NCBI GenBank assembly: GCA_020161615.1
Contig: JAIUPD010000009.1
Coordinates: 166,105-230,104 of the forward strand
Source: Pseudomonadota bacterium
Lineage (GTDB): Bacteria; Pseudomonadota; Alphaproteobacteria; Rhodobacterales; Rhodobacteraceae
Reading direction: 5' to 3'
DNA: 64,000 bases
Of this stretch, positions 1-9,229 are shown piece by piece. Every line of letters begins with the position of its first letter. Position 1 is the first letter of the stretch. The notes beneath the pieces were generated by a model. It did no database searches and was not told the DNA's origin. It worked only from the letters and a program-made list of their open reading frames with translations. A program made the translations under genes and the position numbers.

Positions 1-1876
1 TGGCCGAGATACGCACCGACATCGGCGTGCCTTCCGGCACCACGGCGCGCATCGCGGCGAAGACCTCCAGCGGCCAGCGCATGCGGTTTTCCAGCGAGCC
101 GCCGTATTCGTCTTTCCGCTGGTTCGAGGTCGGCGAGATGAAGGATGACACGAGGTAACCATGCGCCGCGTGCAGCTCGATCATGTCGAAGCCCGCGCGG
201 ACCGCCATTTCGGTGGAGGCCACGAATTCGGCCTTCACCAGATCCATCTCGGCCTTGGTGATCTCGCGCGGGGTCGCATTGCGCTTGGACCAGGGCAGGG
301 CCGAGGCGCTGACCAGATCCCAGTTCCCGCTGCCGAGCGGCAGGTCGATGCCCTCCCAGCCAAGGTTCGTGGAGCCCTTGCGCCCCGAATGGCCGATCTG
401 ACAGCAGATCTTGGCATCCGTCTCGGCATGGACGAAATCGGTCAGGCGCTTCCACGCGGCCTCATGCTCCGGCGCATAGAGGCCGGGGCAGCCGGGGGTG
501 ATGCGCCCCTCGGGCGAAACGCAGGTCATCTCGGTATAGACCAGCCCGGCGCCGCCCTTGGCCCGCTCGCCGTAATGGATCAGGTGCCAGTCGGTCGGGC
601 AGCCGTCGACGGCCTTGTACTGCGCCATGGGCGAGACGACGATGCGGTTCTTCAACGTCATGTCGCGCAGCCGGAAAGGCGCGAACATCGGCGCGCGCAG
701 CGGCGCATCGGGTGCGGCGCCGGCGGTGTTCTGGAACCAGCGCTCGGCACTTTCCAGCCATTCGGGGTCGCGCAGGCGCAGGTTCTCATGGCTGATCCGC
801 TGCGAGCGGGTCAGCAGCGAATAGTTGAACTGCACCGGGTCAAGGTCGAGATAGCGCTCGACTTCCTCGAACCATTCCAGCGAGTTGCGCGCCGCCGATT
901 GCAGGCGCAGCACTTCCAGCCGACGCTCGGCCTGATAGCGCTCGAAAGCCGCTTCCATGGTCGGTTCGGAATGCAGGTAATCGGCCAGCGCGATGGCGGA
1001 ATCGAAGGCCAGACGCGAGCCCGAGCCGATCGAGAAATGCGCCGTGGCCGAGGCATCGCCCAGCAGCACCACATTCTCGTGGTGCCATTTCTCGCAGAGC
1101 ACGCGGGGGAAGTTCATCCAGACGGCCGAGCCGCGCAGATGGTTGGCGTTGGACATCAGGTCATGGCCGCCCAGATGCGCGGCAAAGACCTCGCGGCATT
1201 TCTCGACGATTTCTTCCTTCGTCATGCCCTCGAAGCCGAAATTCTCCCAGGTGTCCTGCGCGCATTCGACGATGAAGGTCGCGGTGTCAGCGTCGAATTG
1301 GTAAACGTGGGCCCAGATCCAGCCGTGCTCGGTCTTTTCGAAGATGAAGGTGAAGGCGTCGTCGAATTTCTGATGCGTGCCCAACCAGATGAACTTGCAG
1401 GCGCGCAGTTCGATGTCCGGCTTGAAGACCTCGGCATATTCCTGGCGGACGCGCGAATTGATGCCATCGGCGCCGACCACGAGGTCGTAATCCTTGCGGT
1501 ATTCCTCGGCCGATTTGAACTCGGTCTCGAAGCGCAGTTCGACCCCCAGCTCACGCGCACGCTGCTGCAGCAGGATCAGCATCTGCTTGCGGCCGATGCC
1601 CGCGAAACCATGCCCGCCCGAGACGGTGCGCACGCCGTCATGCACCACGGCGATATCGTCCCAATAGGCGAAATGCGAGCGGATCGCCTCGGCACTGATG
1701 GGGTCATTCTGCGCCAGGTTGGACAGCGCGTCGTCGGACAGCACCACCCCCCAGCCGAAGGTATCGTTGGCGCGGTTGCGCTCGATCACCACCACCTCAT
1801 GCGCGGGATCGCGCAGCTTCATCGAAATTCCGAAATAAAGGCCGGCGGGACCGCCGCCAAGACAAGCTACACGCAT
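1..1876 (-). CDS. Anthraniloyl-CoA (2-aminobenzoyl-CoA) monooxygenase/reductase, 3' end cut off by window
   Basis: This is a two-domain flavoprotein. The first ~395 residues form a class A FAD monooxygenase: a GxGxxG at residues 7-12, a GADG segment near residue 130 and a GDAS motif near residue 275. From M397 an Old-Yellow-Enzyme barrel begins ([21 protein letters not shown]-like start), with HSGR and a [13 protein letters not shown] segment. This architecture is known from 2-aminobenzoyl-CoA monooxygenase/reductase and salicylyl-CoA 5-hydroxylase. The two cannot be separated by sequence alone. Anthraniloyl-CoA is preferred because kynureninase and tryptophan dioxygenase lie in the same window and share an upstream motif with this gene. 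About 625 codons are visible and the family is usually about 770. The CoA ligase expected for the pathway would lie left of position 1. The gene is divergent from marR. Confidence 0.88.
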   Translation of the reverse strand, partial: MRVACLGGGPAGLYFGISMKLRDPAHEVVVIERNRANDTFGWGVVLSDDALSNLAQNDPISAEAIRSHFAYWDDIAVVHDGVRTVSGGHGFAGIGRKQMLILLQQRARELGVELRFETEFKSAEEYRKDYDLVVGADGINSRVRQEYAEVFKPDIELRACKFIWLGTHQKFDDAFTFIFEKTEHGWIWAHVYQFDADTATFIVECAQDTWENFGFEGMTKEEIVEKCREVFAAHLGGHDLMSNANHLRGSAVWMNFPRVLCEKWHHENVVLLGDASATAHFSIGSGSRLAFDSAIALADYLHSEPTMEAAFERYQAERRLEVLRLQSAARNSLEWFEEVERYLDLDPVQFNYSLLTRSQRISHENLRLRDPEWLESAERWFQNTAGAAPDAPLRAPMFAPFRLRDMTLKNRIVVSPMAQYKAVDGCPTDWHLIHYGERAKGGAGLVYTEMTCVSPEGRITPGCPGLYAPEHEAAWKRLTDFVHAETDAKICCQIGHSGRKGSTNLGWEGIDLPLGSGNWDLVSASALPWSKRNATPREITKAEMDLVKAEFVASTEMAVRAGFDMIELHAAHGYLVSSFISPTSNQRKDEYGGSLENRMRWPLEVFAAMRAVVPEGTPMSVRISA

Positions 1877-1994
1877 GGATCGTCCCTCGCTCAACGCGGA
1901 CATGGCGGGGCCGGGCCCCGGCAGAGGACCGGAACGACCCTCCGCTTCGGGACTCAGGAAAGCACCATTCGGGGCACGTTTCAACATTAAAGTT

Positions 1995-2010
1995 TTAAAC
2001 TTGAAACTTT
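1995..2010. promoter_or_regulatory. Putative MarR operator, copy A
   Basis: The 16-mer TTTTAAACTTGAAACT lies between the divergent monooxygenase and marR genes, 118 nt upstream of the monooxygenase start. It contains a near-palindrome of TTTnA/TnAAA form. It matches positions 23162-23177 upstream of kynureninase exactly, in a GC-rich background where AT-rich 16-mers are rare. The role as a MarR site is inferred. Confidence 0.6.
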
Positions 2011-2070
2011 TCCCGTGGCGGCATCCCGCGACCACGACAAGGCTTGATCCGCGCGCGCGCTTGCCTAAAC

Positions 2071-2085
2071 TTTCAGACTTGAAAT
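2071..2085. promoter_or_regulatory. Putative MarR operator, diverged copy B
   Basis: TTTCAGACTTGAAAT matches copy A at 12 of 15 positions and has clean TTTCA/TGAAA arms. It lies 53 nt upstream of the marR ATG, so autoregulation is plausible. Function is inferred from position and similarity only. Confidence 0.5.
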
Positions 2086-2138
2086 AACCGCGCGGAAGCC
2101 CCCTCACCCGCCCCGCGACCCCTGCCCGGAGCTGCCGC

Positions 2139-2615
2139 ATGACCGAGAGCCCTCTGCTGGACGCCACCCCCGAACCGGCCCTGGACCCGCTGAGCAAGCG
2201 CCGCCTCAAGGCCTGGATAAGGCTGCTGAACGTGACACGGCAGGCCGAGAACCAGTTGCGGGAATTCCTGCGGGTGAACCACGACACCACGCTGCCACGC
2301 TTCGACGTGATGGCCGCCCTCTGGCGCCGGCGGGACGGGCTGAGCATGTCGGACCTGAGCCGGGCTTTGCTGGTCTCGAACGGGAACGCTACGGCGGTGG
2401 TCGACCGGCTGGAGCGCGATGGGCTGGTGATCCGCACGCCGGTCGCCAATGACCGGCGCACGGTGCGGGCCACGCTGACCGACGAGGGGATGCGGGTCTT
2501 CGAGGCGATGGCGGCCGCGCATGAGCGCGAGGTGAACGGCCTTTTCGCCGGGCTCGATGCCGCGGATCTGGATGCGCTGCGGGCGATCTTGCAGAAAGCC
2601 AGCGCGCAGGGCTGA
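2139..2615 (+). CDS. MarR-family transcriptional regulator
   Basis: The product is 158 aa with a MarR-type winged helix. The recognition-helix region is [20 protein letters not shown], followed by the wing with the [13 protein letters not shown] signature (residues ~107-119). The family are dimeric, usually ligand-released repressors, and in aromatic-CoA pathways they often bind the CoA thioester. The gene is divergent from the anthraniloyl-CoA monooxygenase, and two copies of an AT-rich motif lie in the shared 262-nt intergenic region. That arrangement fits a local repressor. The downstream ubiD gene is on the same strand 125 nt away and could be co-controlled. Confidence 0.9.
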   Translation: MTESPLLDATPEPALDPLSKRRLKAWIRLLNVTRQAENQLREFLRVNHDTTLPRFDVMAALWRRRDGLSMSDLSRALLVSNGNATAVVDRLERDGLVIRTPVANDRRTVRATLTDEGMRVFEAMAAAHEREVNGLFAGLDAADLDALRAILQKASAQG

Positions 2616-2740
2616 GGGCGGCAGATTTGCCCGCTATCGAAAAGGAAATGTCCGATCGGTAAAGCCCTGGCGCTGGCCCCACCCGGCCGCTTTCGCGTCT
2701 AATCGGCACAGTTGAGATGTCGAACCGGAGCACCCGATCC

Positions 2741-4069
2741 ATGCACAGCCTGCTGAAAACGCTCGAAGCCCGGGGCGAGTTGCGCCGCGTCACCAAGCCC
2801 GTGGACCCGCAGCACCAGCTGGCCGCCGTGACCCGTGCCGTGCAGCGCGCGGGCGGCGAGGCGGTGCTGTTCGAGAGCGTGCAGGGCAGCGCGATGCCTG
2901 TCGTCTCCAACATCTTCGGCAGCCATCAGCGGCTGTGCGACATGATCGGCACCGGCGATCAGACCTTCTGCCAGCGCTGGATCGCCCTGACCGAGGCCTG
3001 CATCGCCGCCGCACCCGGCAGCTTTACCCGCCCCGCGACCGAGGCCGAAGCGAGCGGTTTCGTCAGCGGCAAACTGTCCGATCTGCCGGCGATCACTTGG
3101 CACGGGCGCGACGGCGGCCCCTATTTCACCAGCGCGATCTTCCTCGCCAACGATCCCGAGACGGGGGTAGCGAACCTGTCCTTCCACCGTTCGCAGCAGA
3201 TTTCCGATCAGGAGTTGCGCGTCCGGCTGGGCAGCACCCATGACCTCGCCCGCTATCAGCGCGCCGCCGAGGAAAAGGGCGAGGCGCTGGAAGCGGCGCT
3301 GATCCTGTCCGCCCCGCCCGAGATCTTCCTGTCGGCCTGCGCCTCGCTACCCTATGAGGCGTCGGAACTGGCCATGGCGGCGCAGATCCGGGGCGAGCCG
3401 CTGGCGATGCGGCGCTGCGCGACCATCGACCTGGAGGTGCCCGCCAGCGCCGATATCGTCGTCGAGGGCCGCTTCCTGCCGCATGAACGCCGCCCCGAGG
3501 GGCCCTTCGGCGAATTCATGGGAAATTACGTCGAAATCGGCCCGAACCACGTCTTTGAGGTCACGCATGTCAGCTACCGCAAGGAGGCGGTGCTGCACGG
3601 CCTCCTCTGCGGCTCGCCCGAGGATCTGCGACCCCTGGAGGCGGTAACGGCGGCGCGGGTGTACCGCGCGGTCAGCGCAGCGGTGCCGGGGGTGATCGAC
3701 GTGAGTTGCCGGCCGAATGTGATGATCTCGATCATCAAGATCAAAAAGGCCTACGAGGGCCACGCGCAGCATGTGTTCCTGGCGGCGCTGGCCTCGCATC
3801 TCGATTACAACAAGGTGGTGATCGTGGTGGACGAGGATGTGGACATCCACGACCTCGATGATGTCATGTGGGCCTATCTGACACGGGGCCGGGCGGACAC
3901 GCGGGCGATGATCCTGAACGACATTCCGGGCTTCTACCGCGATCCGAAGAAGGATCACTGGGGGCGGCTGTGCATCGACGCGACGATGCCTTGGGGGCGC
4001 GAGACGGAATTCGCGCGCAAGTCGATCCCCGGTCAGGACGAGATCGACCTCAGGGACTGGCTGGCATGA
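2741..4069 (+). CDS. UbiD-family prenyl-FMN-dependent decarboxylase
   Basis: The product is 442 aa from the chosen start. UbiD enzymes reversibly decarboxylate aromatic or unsaturated acids with prenylated FMN. The hallmark segment RRPEGPFGEFMGNYVE is present near residue 253 and carries the E/R residues used in catalysis and cofactor binding. I place the start at 2741 because the family alignment begins at HSLLKTLEARGEL and a GGAG lies 11 nt upstream; an in-frame ATG at 2717 is possible. The stop overlaps the start of ubiX by 4 nt, so cofactor synthase and apo-enzyme are co-translated. The exact substrate cannot be read. A hydroxybenzoate-type acid is plausible given the surrounding aromatic genes, and the protein is not obviously the ubiquinone enzyme. 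Confidence 0.85.
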   Translation: MHSLLKTLEARGELRRVTKPVDPQHQLAAVTRAVQRAGGEAVLFESVQGSAMPVVSNIFGSHQRLCDMIGTGDQTFCQRWIALTEACIAAAPGSFTRPATEAEASGFVSGKLSDLPAITWHGRDGGPYFTSAIFLANDPETGVANLSFHRSQQISDQELRVRLGSTHDLARYQRAAEEKGEALEAALILSAPPEIFLSACASLPYEASELAMAAQIRGEPLAMRRCATIDLEVPASADIVVEGRFLPHERRPEGPFGEFMGNYVEIGPNHVFEVTHVSYRKEAVLHGLLCGSPEDLRPLEAVTAARVYRAVSAAVPGVIDVSCRPNVMISIIKIKKAYEGHAQHVFLAALASHLDYNKVVIVVDEDVDIHDLDDVMWAYLTRGRADTRAMILNDIPGFYRDPKKDHWGRLCIDATMPWGRETEFARKSIPGQDEIDLRDWLA

Positions 4070-4635
4070 GCCCCGCGCCGGATCGGCTGATCGTCGGCAT
4101 CTCGGGCGCGTCCGGCGTGCGCTACGGCGTGCGGCTGCTGGAAATCCTGCGCGACACGCCGATCGAGACGCATCTGGTGATGACCCCGGCGGCCGAGATC
4201 ACGCTGGCGCACGAGACCGATCTGAAGGTGGCGCAGGTCCACGATCTGGCCGACCGGGTTCACGCGGCGAAGGATATCGCGGCCGGTATCTCCAGCGGGT
4301 CGTTCCGCACGCTGGGGATGGTGGTCGCGCCCTGTTCGGTGCGGTCGATGTCGGAGATCGCGACCGGCGTCACCTCGGGCCTGCTGACGCGGGCCGCGGA
4401 TGTGGTGCTGAAGGAACGGCGGAAGCTGGTGCTGATGGTGCGGGAGACGCCGCTGCATCTGGGGCACCTCAGGACGATGACTCAGCTGGCCGAGATGGGG
4501 GCGATCATCGCCCCGCCGGTGCCCGCCTTCTACAACCGGCCCGGCAGCCTCGATGATATCGTCGATCACAGCCTCGGCCGGGTGCTGGACCTGTTCGGGA
4601 TCGACACGGATCTGGTCCGCCGCTGGAAGGAGTGA
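4066..4635 (+). CDS. ubiX: UbiX-family flavin prenyltransferase
   Basis: The product is 189 aa, the normal length for UbiX/Pad1. It joins dimethylallyl phosphate to FMN to make the prenyl-FMN needed by UbiD enzymes. Visible motifs are GISGASG near the N terminus (flavin/phosphate binding), SSGSFRTLGMVVAPCS in the middle, and RRKLVLMVRETPLH, all typical of the family. It overlaps the upstream ubiD-like stop codon (ATGA), so it most likely serves that enzyme. Whether this is the only ubiX of the cell cannot be judged from the window. Confidence 0.92.
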   Translation: MSPAPDRLIVGISGASGVRYGVRLLEILRDTPIETHLVMTPAAEITLAHETDLKVAQVHDLADRVHAAKDIAAGISSGSFRTLGMVVAPCSVRSMSEIATGVTSGLLTRAADVVLKERRKLVLMVRETPLHLGHLRTMTQLAEMGAIIAPPVPAFYNRPGSLDDIVDHSLGRVLDLFGIDTDLVRRWKE

Positions 4636-4641
4636 CGGGGC

Positions 4642-4657
4642 GTCCCACGCGTGGGAC
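4642..4657. repeat. Perfect 16-bp palindrome after ubiX
   Basis: GTCCCACGCGTGGGAC is a perfect inverted repeat with no spacer, 7 nt after the ubiX stop. A further GTCCCAC half lies near position 4718. It could be the stem of a transcript end or an operator for the next gene. No T-run follows, so a classical terminator is not supported. Confidence 0.55.
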
Positions 4658-4771
4658 AGCCCTCAGCCCCCAGCAATTCCAAGGACTTGGCAGGCCCTAT
4701 TAACCTTTGGGCAAGAGAGTCCCACACCACGGCCCCTTGCCCGGGGGTCCGGTGGCGGCTATCCCCGACCG

Positions 4772-5119
4772 ATGCGCATCCTTGAAAACGTCATCAGCGA
4801 CCGCGGGTCGAAATATGCCGTCTCGGGCGGGCCCTGCCGCAGCGAGGACGAAGCGAAGGCCTTCGTCAAGGAACTCTGCCGCAAGAAGAAATTCGCCAAG
4901 GCCACGCATCATTCCTGGGGCCTTCTGACCGCGGACGGGCCCCTGAAGAACGACGATGGCGAGGCGGGCGCAGGAATGGTCATCCTGCGCATGCTGGAGC
5001 GCGAGGGCGTGACGGATCATATCGTCGTGGTGACGCGCTGGTACGGCGGCAAACATCTGGGCGGCGACCGCTTCCGCCATGTGCAAGACGCGGTGCGAAT
5101 CTATCTGGATGCGCCCTGA
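4772..5119 (+). CDS. YigZ/IMPACT-family protein, single-domain form
   Basis: The product is 115 aa and corresponds to the N-terminal UPF0029/Impact domain. Diagnostic segments are KFAKATHHSWG, KNDDGEAGAG and VVVTRWYGGKHLGGDR. E. coli YigZ is about 200 aa, so this is a short form lacking the C-terminal domain. The biochemical role of bacterial members is not settled. The start ATG at 4772 is the only one that keeps the full conserved domain. Its 3' end overlaps the convergent TIGR02444 gene by 19 nt. Confidence 0.82.
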   Translation: MRILENVISDRGSKYAVSGGPCRSEDEAKAFVKELCRKKKFAKATHHSWGLLTADGPLKNDDGEAGAGMVILRMLEREGVTDHIVVVTRWYGGKHLGGDRFRHVQDAVRIYLDAP

Positions 5120-5592
5120 CCCGGGCCGAAGGCGTCGAGAAGCTGCGCGATCTCGCCCTCGGTCACCGGGGCGCCGCCGAGGAAATAGCGCAGGCCCGGC
5201 AGGGGGTCGGCACCCCGGGCGACGCGCGCCATCAGCCAATCGGCGATGATCCCGGCCTGAACCCGCTCGGCCGCCAGTTCCACCGCTTTCAGCCGGTCGC
5301 GGAACCCTTCGCGCGTCTCGTCCCCCACCCCGGCAACCGGCGCCCGCAAGGCGATGCGCAGCGCCCGGGCCGGGCGCACGGCGGCGGCCCGCCAGGGTTC
5401 GGAGGCGGCGCGCAGCGCCTGAACCTCGGCCGGGGACAGCGGCGCGCCCAGCGCCCGGGCGGCGTAGCACAGGCCCAGAAGGACCATCACGTCGATGCCC
5501 CCCTGATCCTGCAAGCGCAGGCAGAGGGGGGCGATGCCCGGGCGGGCATAGGCGGCGGTGATCGCCGCCCACAGCGCGTTTTCGCCGTTCAT
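5101..5592 (-). CDS. TIGR02444 (DUF2390) family protein of unknown function
   Basis: The product is 163 aa. The opening region, an aromatic/ALW start followed by YARPG then LRLQDQGGIDVMVLL, matches the TIGR02444 pattern of alphaproteobacteria. No catalytic motif or signal peptide is visible. The start codon overlaps the stop of the upstream ABC ATPase gene by 4 nt, so it is the last gene of the first peptide transporter operon. The family is usually not tied to transporters, so this coupling may be incidental. Confidence 0.75.
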   Translation of the reverse strand: MNGENALWAAITAAYARPGIAPLCLRLQDQGGIDVMVLLGLCYAARALGAPLSPAEVQALRAASEPWRAAAVRPARALRIALRAPVAGVGDETREGFRDRLKAVELAAERVQAGIIADWLMARVARGADPLPGLRYFLGGAPVTEGEIAQLLDAFGPGQGASR

Positions 5593-6401
5593 TCCGCGTC
5601 GATGCGGAAGGCGGGCGGCGTGGGACGGGTCACGTCAGGAACCGGAATGGCGTCGATCATGCGGCGGGTAAACTCGTGCTGGGGGTTGGACCAGACCTGC
5701 CGCGCGGGGCCAGTCTCGACAATCTCGCCCTTGTACATCATCGCCACGCGGTCGGCGAAGGTTTCGACCAGCATCAGGTCGTGGCTGATGAACAGGTAGC
5801 TCAGCCCCATGTCGCGCTTCAGTTCCCACAGCAGATTGATGATCTGCGCCTGAATGGAGACGTCCAGCGCCGAGACGGGTTCGTCGCAGATCAGCAGGTC
5901 CGGCTTCATCACGAGCGCCCGGGCGATCCCGATCCTCTGGCGCTGCCCGCCGGAAAACTCGTGGGGGAAGCGGCGACCCCAATCGGTCGGCAGGCCCACG
6001 CGCTCCATCATTTCATGCGCGCGTTTCAGGCGGGTCGATTTCTCGCCGATCTGGTGGATGTCCAGCGGCTCGCGGATCAATTGCTCCACGCGCTTTCGGG
6101 GATTCAGCGAGGAAAACGGGTCCTGGAACACGCATTGGATATGCGGCCGGAAGCGTTTCAGCCGGAAGCGGTCGAGGCCCGCGATGTCATTGCCGTCGTA
6201 TTCGATCACGCCCGAGGAGGGCGCTTGCAGGCCGAGAATGGTGCGGGCGAGCGTGGTCTTGCCGCAGCCGGATTCGCCGACCAGCGCCAGCGTCTCGCCC
6301 CGGTTCAGATGCAGCGAGATGCCGCGCACCGGGTGAATCGTCGTCTTGCCGACGCGGAAGCTGACGTGCAGGTCGTCGATGCGCAGGAGGGGATTGGTCA
6401 T
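5589..6401 (-). CDS. Oligopeptide-type ABC transporter ATPase (DppF/OppF-like), system 1
   Basis: The product is 270 aa starting MTNPLLRIDDLHVSFRVG. It carries Walker A GESGCGKTT, Q-loop VFQDPFSSLNPR, signature FSGGQRQRIGIARAL and Walker B LLICDEPVSALD, then a switch His (ISHDLML). It pairs with the DppD-like ATPase to drive the two permeases. Unlike many DppF proteins it ends soon after the nucleotide-binding domain. It is separated by 1 nt from the upstream dppD stop. A reading frame extends upstream to 6701 but lies inside dppD, and the ATG at 6401 gives the normal family start. Confidence 0.93.
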   Translation of the reverse strand: MTNPLLRIDDLHVSFRVGKTTIHPVRGISLHLNRGETLALVGESGCGKTTLARTILGLQAPSSGVIEYDGNDIAGLDRFRLKRFRPHIQCVFQDPFSSLNPRKRVEQLIREPLDIHQIGEKSTRLKRAHEMMERVGLPTDWGRRFPHEFSGGQRQRIGIARALVMKPDLLICDEPVSALDVSIQAQIINLLWELKRDMGLSYLFISHDLMLVETFADRVAMMYKGEIVETGPARQVWSNPQHEFTRRMIDAIPVPDVTRPTPPAFRIDAE

Positions 6402-6402
6402 G

Positions 6403-7386
6403 TCAGACCCTCGCGTCGGTGACGGGGTGGTGGCAGGCGTAGCCATGCGCGCCCTCGAATGTCGGCTCGGGGAAGCGCGCGCGGCAAAGTTCGCTGGCAT
6501 TGGCGCAGCGGGGGGCGAAGCGACAGCCCGGCATCGGGTCGGCGATGGAAGGGACGGTGCCGGGGATCTCGCGCAACACGCCGCCCTGCGCCGAGGCGCG
6601 CTCAGGGTTCGGCGTCGCGTCCAGCAGGCCGCGCGTATAGGGGTGGCGGGGGTTGAGGAACAGGTCGCGCGTCGGCGCCTCCTCGGCCTTGTTGCCGGCA
6701 TACATGACCATCACCCGGTCGGCGGTATGGGCAACCAGCCCGAGGTTGTGGGTGATAAGGACAATCGCCACCCCGGTATCGCGTTGCAGGCGTTTCAGCA
6801 GCCGCATGATCTGCGCCTGAACGGTCACGTCCAGCGCCGTCGTCGGTTCGTCGGCGATCAGCACATCGGGGTTGCAGGCCAGCGCCATGGCGATGACCAC
6901 GCGCTGCAATTGCCCGCCCGACAGCTTGTGCGGATAGGACCAGGCGAGGGTTTCGGGGTTCGGCAGGTCCACCTTGGTGAGCAGGTCGATGACCCTTGCC
7001 CAGGCCATCTCGCGCGGGAGCTTCTCGTGCTCCTCGATGACCTCAAGCACCTGTTTGCCGACCGGATAAAGCGGGTCGAGCGCGGCCATCGGTTCCTGAA
7101 AGACCATGCCGATTTCGGCCGCGCGGACCTTGCGCATGGCGCGGTTGTCGGTGATCGGCAGTTCGCGGCCCTTGAAGCGGATGGTGCCGCTGAGCTTTTC
7201 CACGGCGTCCGGCAACAGGCCCATGATGGCCAGCGAGGTCATCGACTTGCCGCAGCCGGATTCGCCGACGATGGCCAGCGTCTCACCCGCGTTCACATGG
7301 AACGAAACGCCGCGCAGGATCAGGACGCCGGGCTTCTTGCGGACGCAGATCTGCAGGTTCTCGACCTGAAGGATGGGGTTGGCCAT
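6403..7386 (-). CDS. Oligopeptide-type ABC transporter ATPase (DppD/OppD-like), system 1
   Basis: The product is 327 aa beginning [18 protein letters not shown]. Motifs seen are Walker [11 protein letters not shown]-loop [14 protein letters not shown], signature [15 protein letters not shown] and Walker [14 protein letters not shown]. The C-terminal oligopeptide/dipeptide extension has the cysteine pattern CRFAPRC...C...C, which is known to bind an iron-sulfur cluster in DppD-type proteins. The start overlaps the dppC stop (TGATG). It belongs to the minus-strand operon SBP-racemase-dppB-dppC-dppD-dppF-TIGR02444. Confidence 0.94.
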   Translation of the reverse strand: MANPILQVENLQICVRKKPGVLILRGVSFHVNAGETLAIVGESGCGKSMTSLAIMGLLPDAVEKLSGTIRFKGRELPITDNRAMRKVRAAEIGMVFQEPMAALDPLYPVGKQVLEVIEEHEKLPREMAWARVIDLLTKVDLPNPETLAWSYPHKLSGGQLQRVVIAMALACNPDVLIADEPTTALDVTVQAQIMRLLKRLQRDTGVAIVLITHNLGLVAHTADRVMVMYAGNKAEEAPTRDLFLNPRHPYTRGLLDATPNPERASAQGGVLREIPGTVPSIADPMPGCRFAPRCANASELCRARFPEPTFEGAHGYACHHPVTDARV

Positions 7387-8237
7387 CACTGCCCCCTCTG
7401 GCTGCGGAGCCGCGGGTTGAGGTAATCGTTCAGCCCGTCGCCGACGAGGTTGAGGGCCAGCGCGGTGAGCAGAAGCGCGATGCCGGGGATGGTCATGATG
7501 TACCAAGCGTCGCGCAGGTTGTTCTTGCCCATGCCGATCATCGTGCCCCAGGTGGTGACATTGGGATCGCCGAAGCCGAGGAAGCTGAGCGCGCTTTCCA
7601 TCAGGATCGCGGTGGCGATCATGATGGTGGACATGACGGTGACGCCGGACATGGCATTGGGCAGGATCTGGGTGAAGATGATGCGCCGGTCGCTCATGCC
7701 GACGACGATGCAGCCCTGCACATAGGCCTTCTCGCGCAGGACCATGAACTCGCCGCGCACGAGGCGGGCGATGGCGGGCCAGCTGACCACGGCGAGCGAG
7801 AAGATGATGACCTGAATCGAGGGGCCGAGGACGGCGACGACGACGATGGCCAGCATGAATTGCGGGATGGTCTGGAAGAGTTCGGTCACCCGCATCAGCA
7901 GGTTGTCGATCCAGCCGCCGTAATAGCCGGCGAAGGCGCCGACGAGGATGCCGAAGACCATGGCGACGGTGACCGAGGCGAAACCCACCAGCAGCGAGAT
8001 CTGCGCGCCGTAGAAGAGCCCGGCCAGGATGTTGCGGCCAAGGCCATCGGTGCCCAAGGGCGCGCCGGGGTATTGGCCGGGCCATTGCAGCGGCGGGCCC
8101 ATCATCGTGTCGGGGGGCTGCGGGAAGAAGAAGGGCGCGGTGGCGGCCATGAAGAAGACCGTCGCCAGCAGCAAGAGGCCCAGCAGCATCATCCAGTCGC
8201 GCAGGATGGCGGAGGCAAGGGATTTCACGCGGTCCAT
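7386..8237 (-). CDS. Peptide ABC transporter permease (DppC-like), system 1
   Basis: The product is 283 aa with a hydrophobic N-terminal helix, then the HPLGTD-like element GAPLGTDGLGRN and the C-terminal BPD_transp_1 core. The EAA loop is recognisable around VQGCIVVGMSDRRIIFTQILPN. About six membrane helices are expected. It forms the membrane channel with the DppB-like subunit. Both ends use TGATG overlaps, indicating translational coupling. Confidence 0.93.
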   Translation of the reverse strand: MDRVKSLASAILRDWMMLLGLLLLATVFFMAATAPFFFPQPPDTMMGPPLQWPGQYPGAPLGTDGLGRNILAGLFYGAQISLLVGFASVTVAMVFGILVGAFAGYYGGWIDNLLMRVTELFQTIPQFMLAIVVVAVLGPSIQVIIFSLAVVSWPAIARLVRGEFMVLREKAYVQGCIVVGMSDRRIIFTQILPNAMSGVTVMSTIMIATAILMESALSFLGFGDPNVTTWGTMIGMGKNNLRDAWYIMTIPGIALLLTALALNLVGDGLNDYLNPRLRSQRGQ

Positions 8238-9229
8238 CACTTCAGCTCCACGGTCGGGTTGATGATGGCATAGAGCAGGTCCACGACCAGGTTGGCGACG
8301 ATCACGAAGAACGAGCTGAGGACCAGGATGCTGAGCAGAAGGTTCAGGTCGCGCTGGAACATGGCGTCGAACATCAGCCTGCCAACCCCGGGCCAGGAAA
8401 ACACCGTCTCGGTCAGCACCGCCCCGCCGAGGAAATTGCCCACGTTGGTGCCGACGACCGTGACCAGCGGCAGCACGGCGTTGCGCAAGGCGTGGCGGTA
8501 GGACAGCCGACGCTCGGAAATCCCCTTGGCGCGGGCCACGCGGATGAAGTCGAGGGACAGCACCTCGAGCATCCCGGCCCGCACCAGTCGGATGTAAATG
8601 GCGAGGTAAAAGATGGATTGCGCCAGCGCCGGCAGGATCAAGTGATGGGCGATGTCCACCACCCGGTCCCAGCCGGTGTTGAACGCCAGCACGTTCTCCA
8701 TGCCGGAGGTCGGCGTCCAGCCCAGCGTCACGGCGAAGATCAGGATCATCATCAGACCGATCCAATAGGGCGGTGTGCCATAGAGCAGCAGCGCCACGAA
8801 GGAAATCACCCGATCCGGCCAGCGGTTGGCATAGCGCGCGGCGGTGACTCCGAAAACGATGCCGCCGATGACGGCGATGACGATCGCCGCGCCCATCAGC
8901 ATCAGCGTGGCGGGCATCCGGCTGAAGATCAGGACCGAGACCCGCTCGTTGAACACATAGCTATAGCCGAGGTCCAAGGTCGCCAGCCGCACGAGGAAGG
9001 CCCAGAGCTGGCTGAGCAGCGGCTGGTCCAGCCCGAATTGGGCCCTGAGTTGCGCGATATAGGCAGGATCGGCGGTGCCTGCCTGCCCGGCCAGAGCCTC
9101 GGCCGCGTCGCCGGGGGCGAGTTTCAGCAGGAAGAAGTTGATGATGGCAATGACCAGCATCGCCAGCGCACCATAGGCCACCCGCTTGGCCAGAAAGGCC
9201 CAGGGGAAACGGCGTCGGATCGGTTTCAT
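8237..9229 (-). CDS. Peptide ABC transporter permease (DppB-like), system 1
   Basis: The product is 330 aa. The N-terminal helix is followed by the PGDAAEALAGQAG region and the DQPLLSQLW linker typical of DppB/OppB. The C-terminal core has the EAA-type loop IRVARAKGISERRLSYRHALRNA and the conserved TETVFSWPGVGRL segment. It sits between a racemase-like gene (4-nt overlap) and dppC (3-nt overlap), so the whole set is one transcript. Confidence 0.93.
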   Translation of the reverse strand: MKPIRRRFPWAFLAKRVAYGALAMLVIAIINFFLLKLAPGDAAEALAGQAGTADPAYIAQLRAQFGLDQPLLSQLWAFLVRLATLDLGYSYVFNERVSVLIFSRMPATLMLMGAAIVIAVIGGIVFGVTAARYANRWPDRVISFVALLLYGTPPYWIGLMMILIFAVTLGWTPTSGMENVLAFNTGWDRVVDIAHHLILPALAQSIFYLAIYIRLVRAGMLEVLSLDFIRVARAKGISERRLSYRHALRNAVLPLVTVVGTNVGNFLGGAVLTETVFSWPGVGRLMFDAMFQRDLNLLLSILVLSSFFVIVANLVVDLLYAIINPTVELK

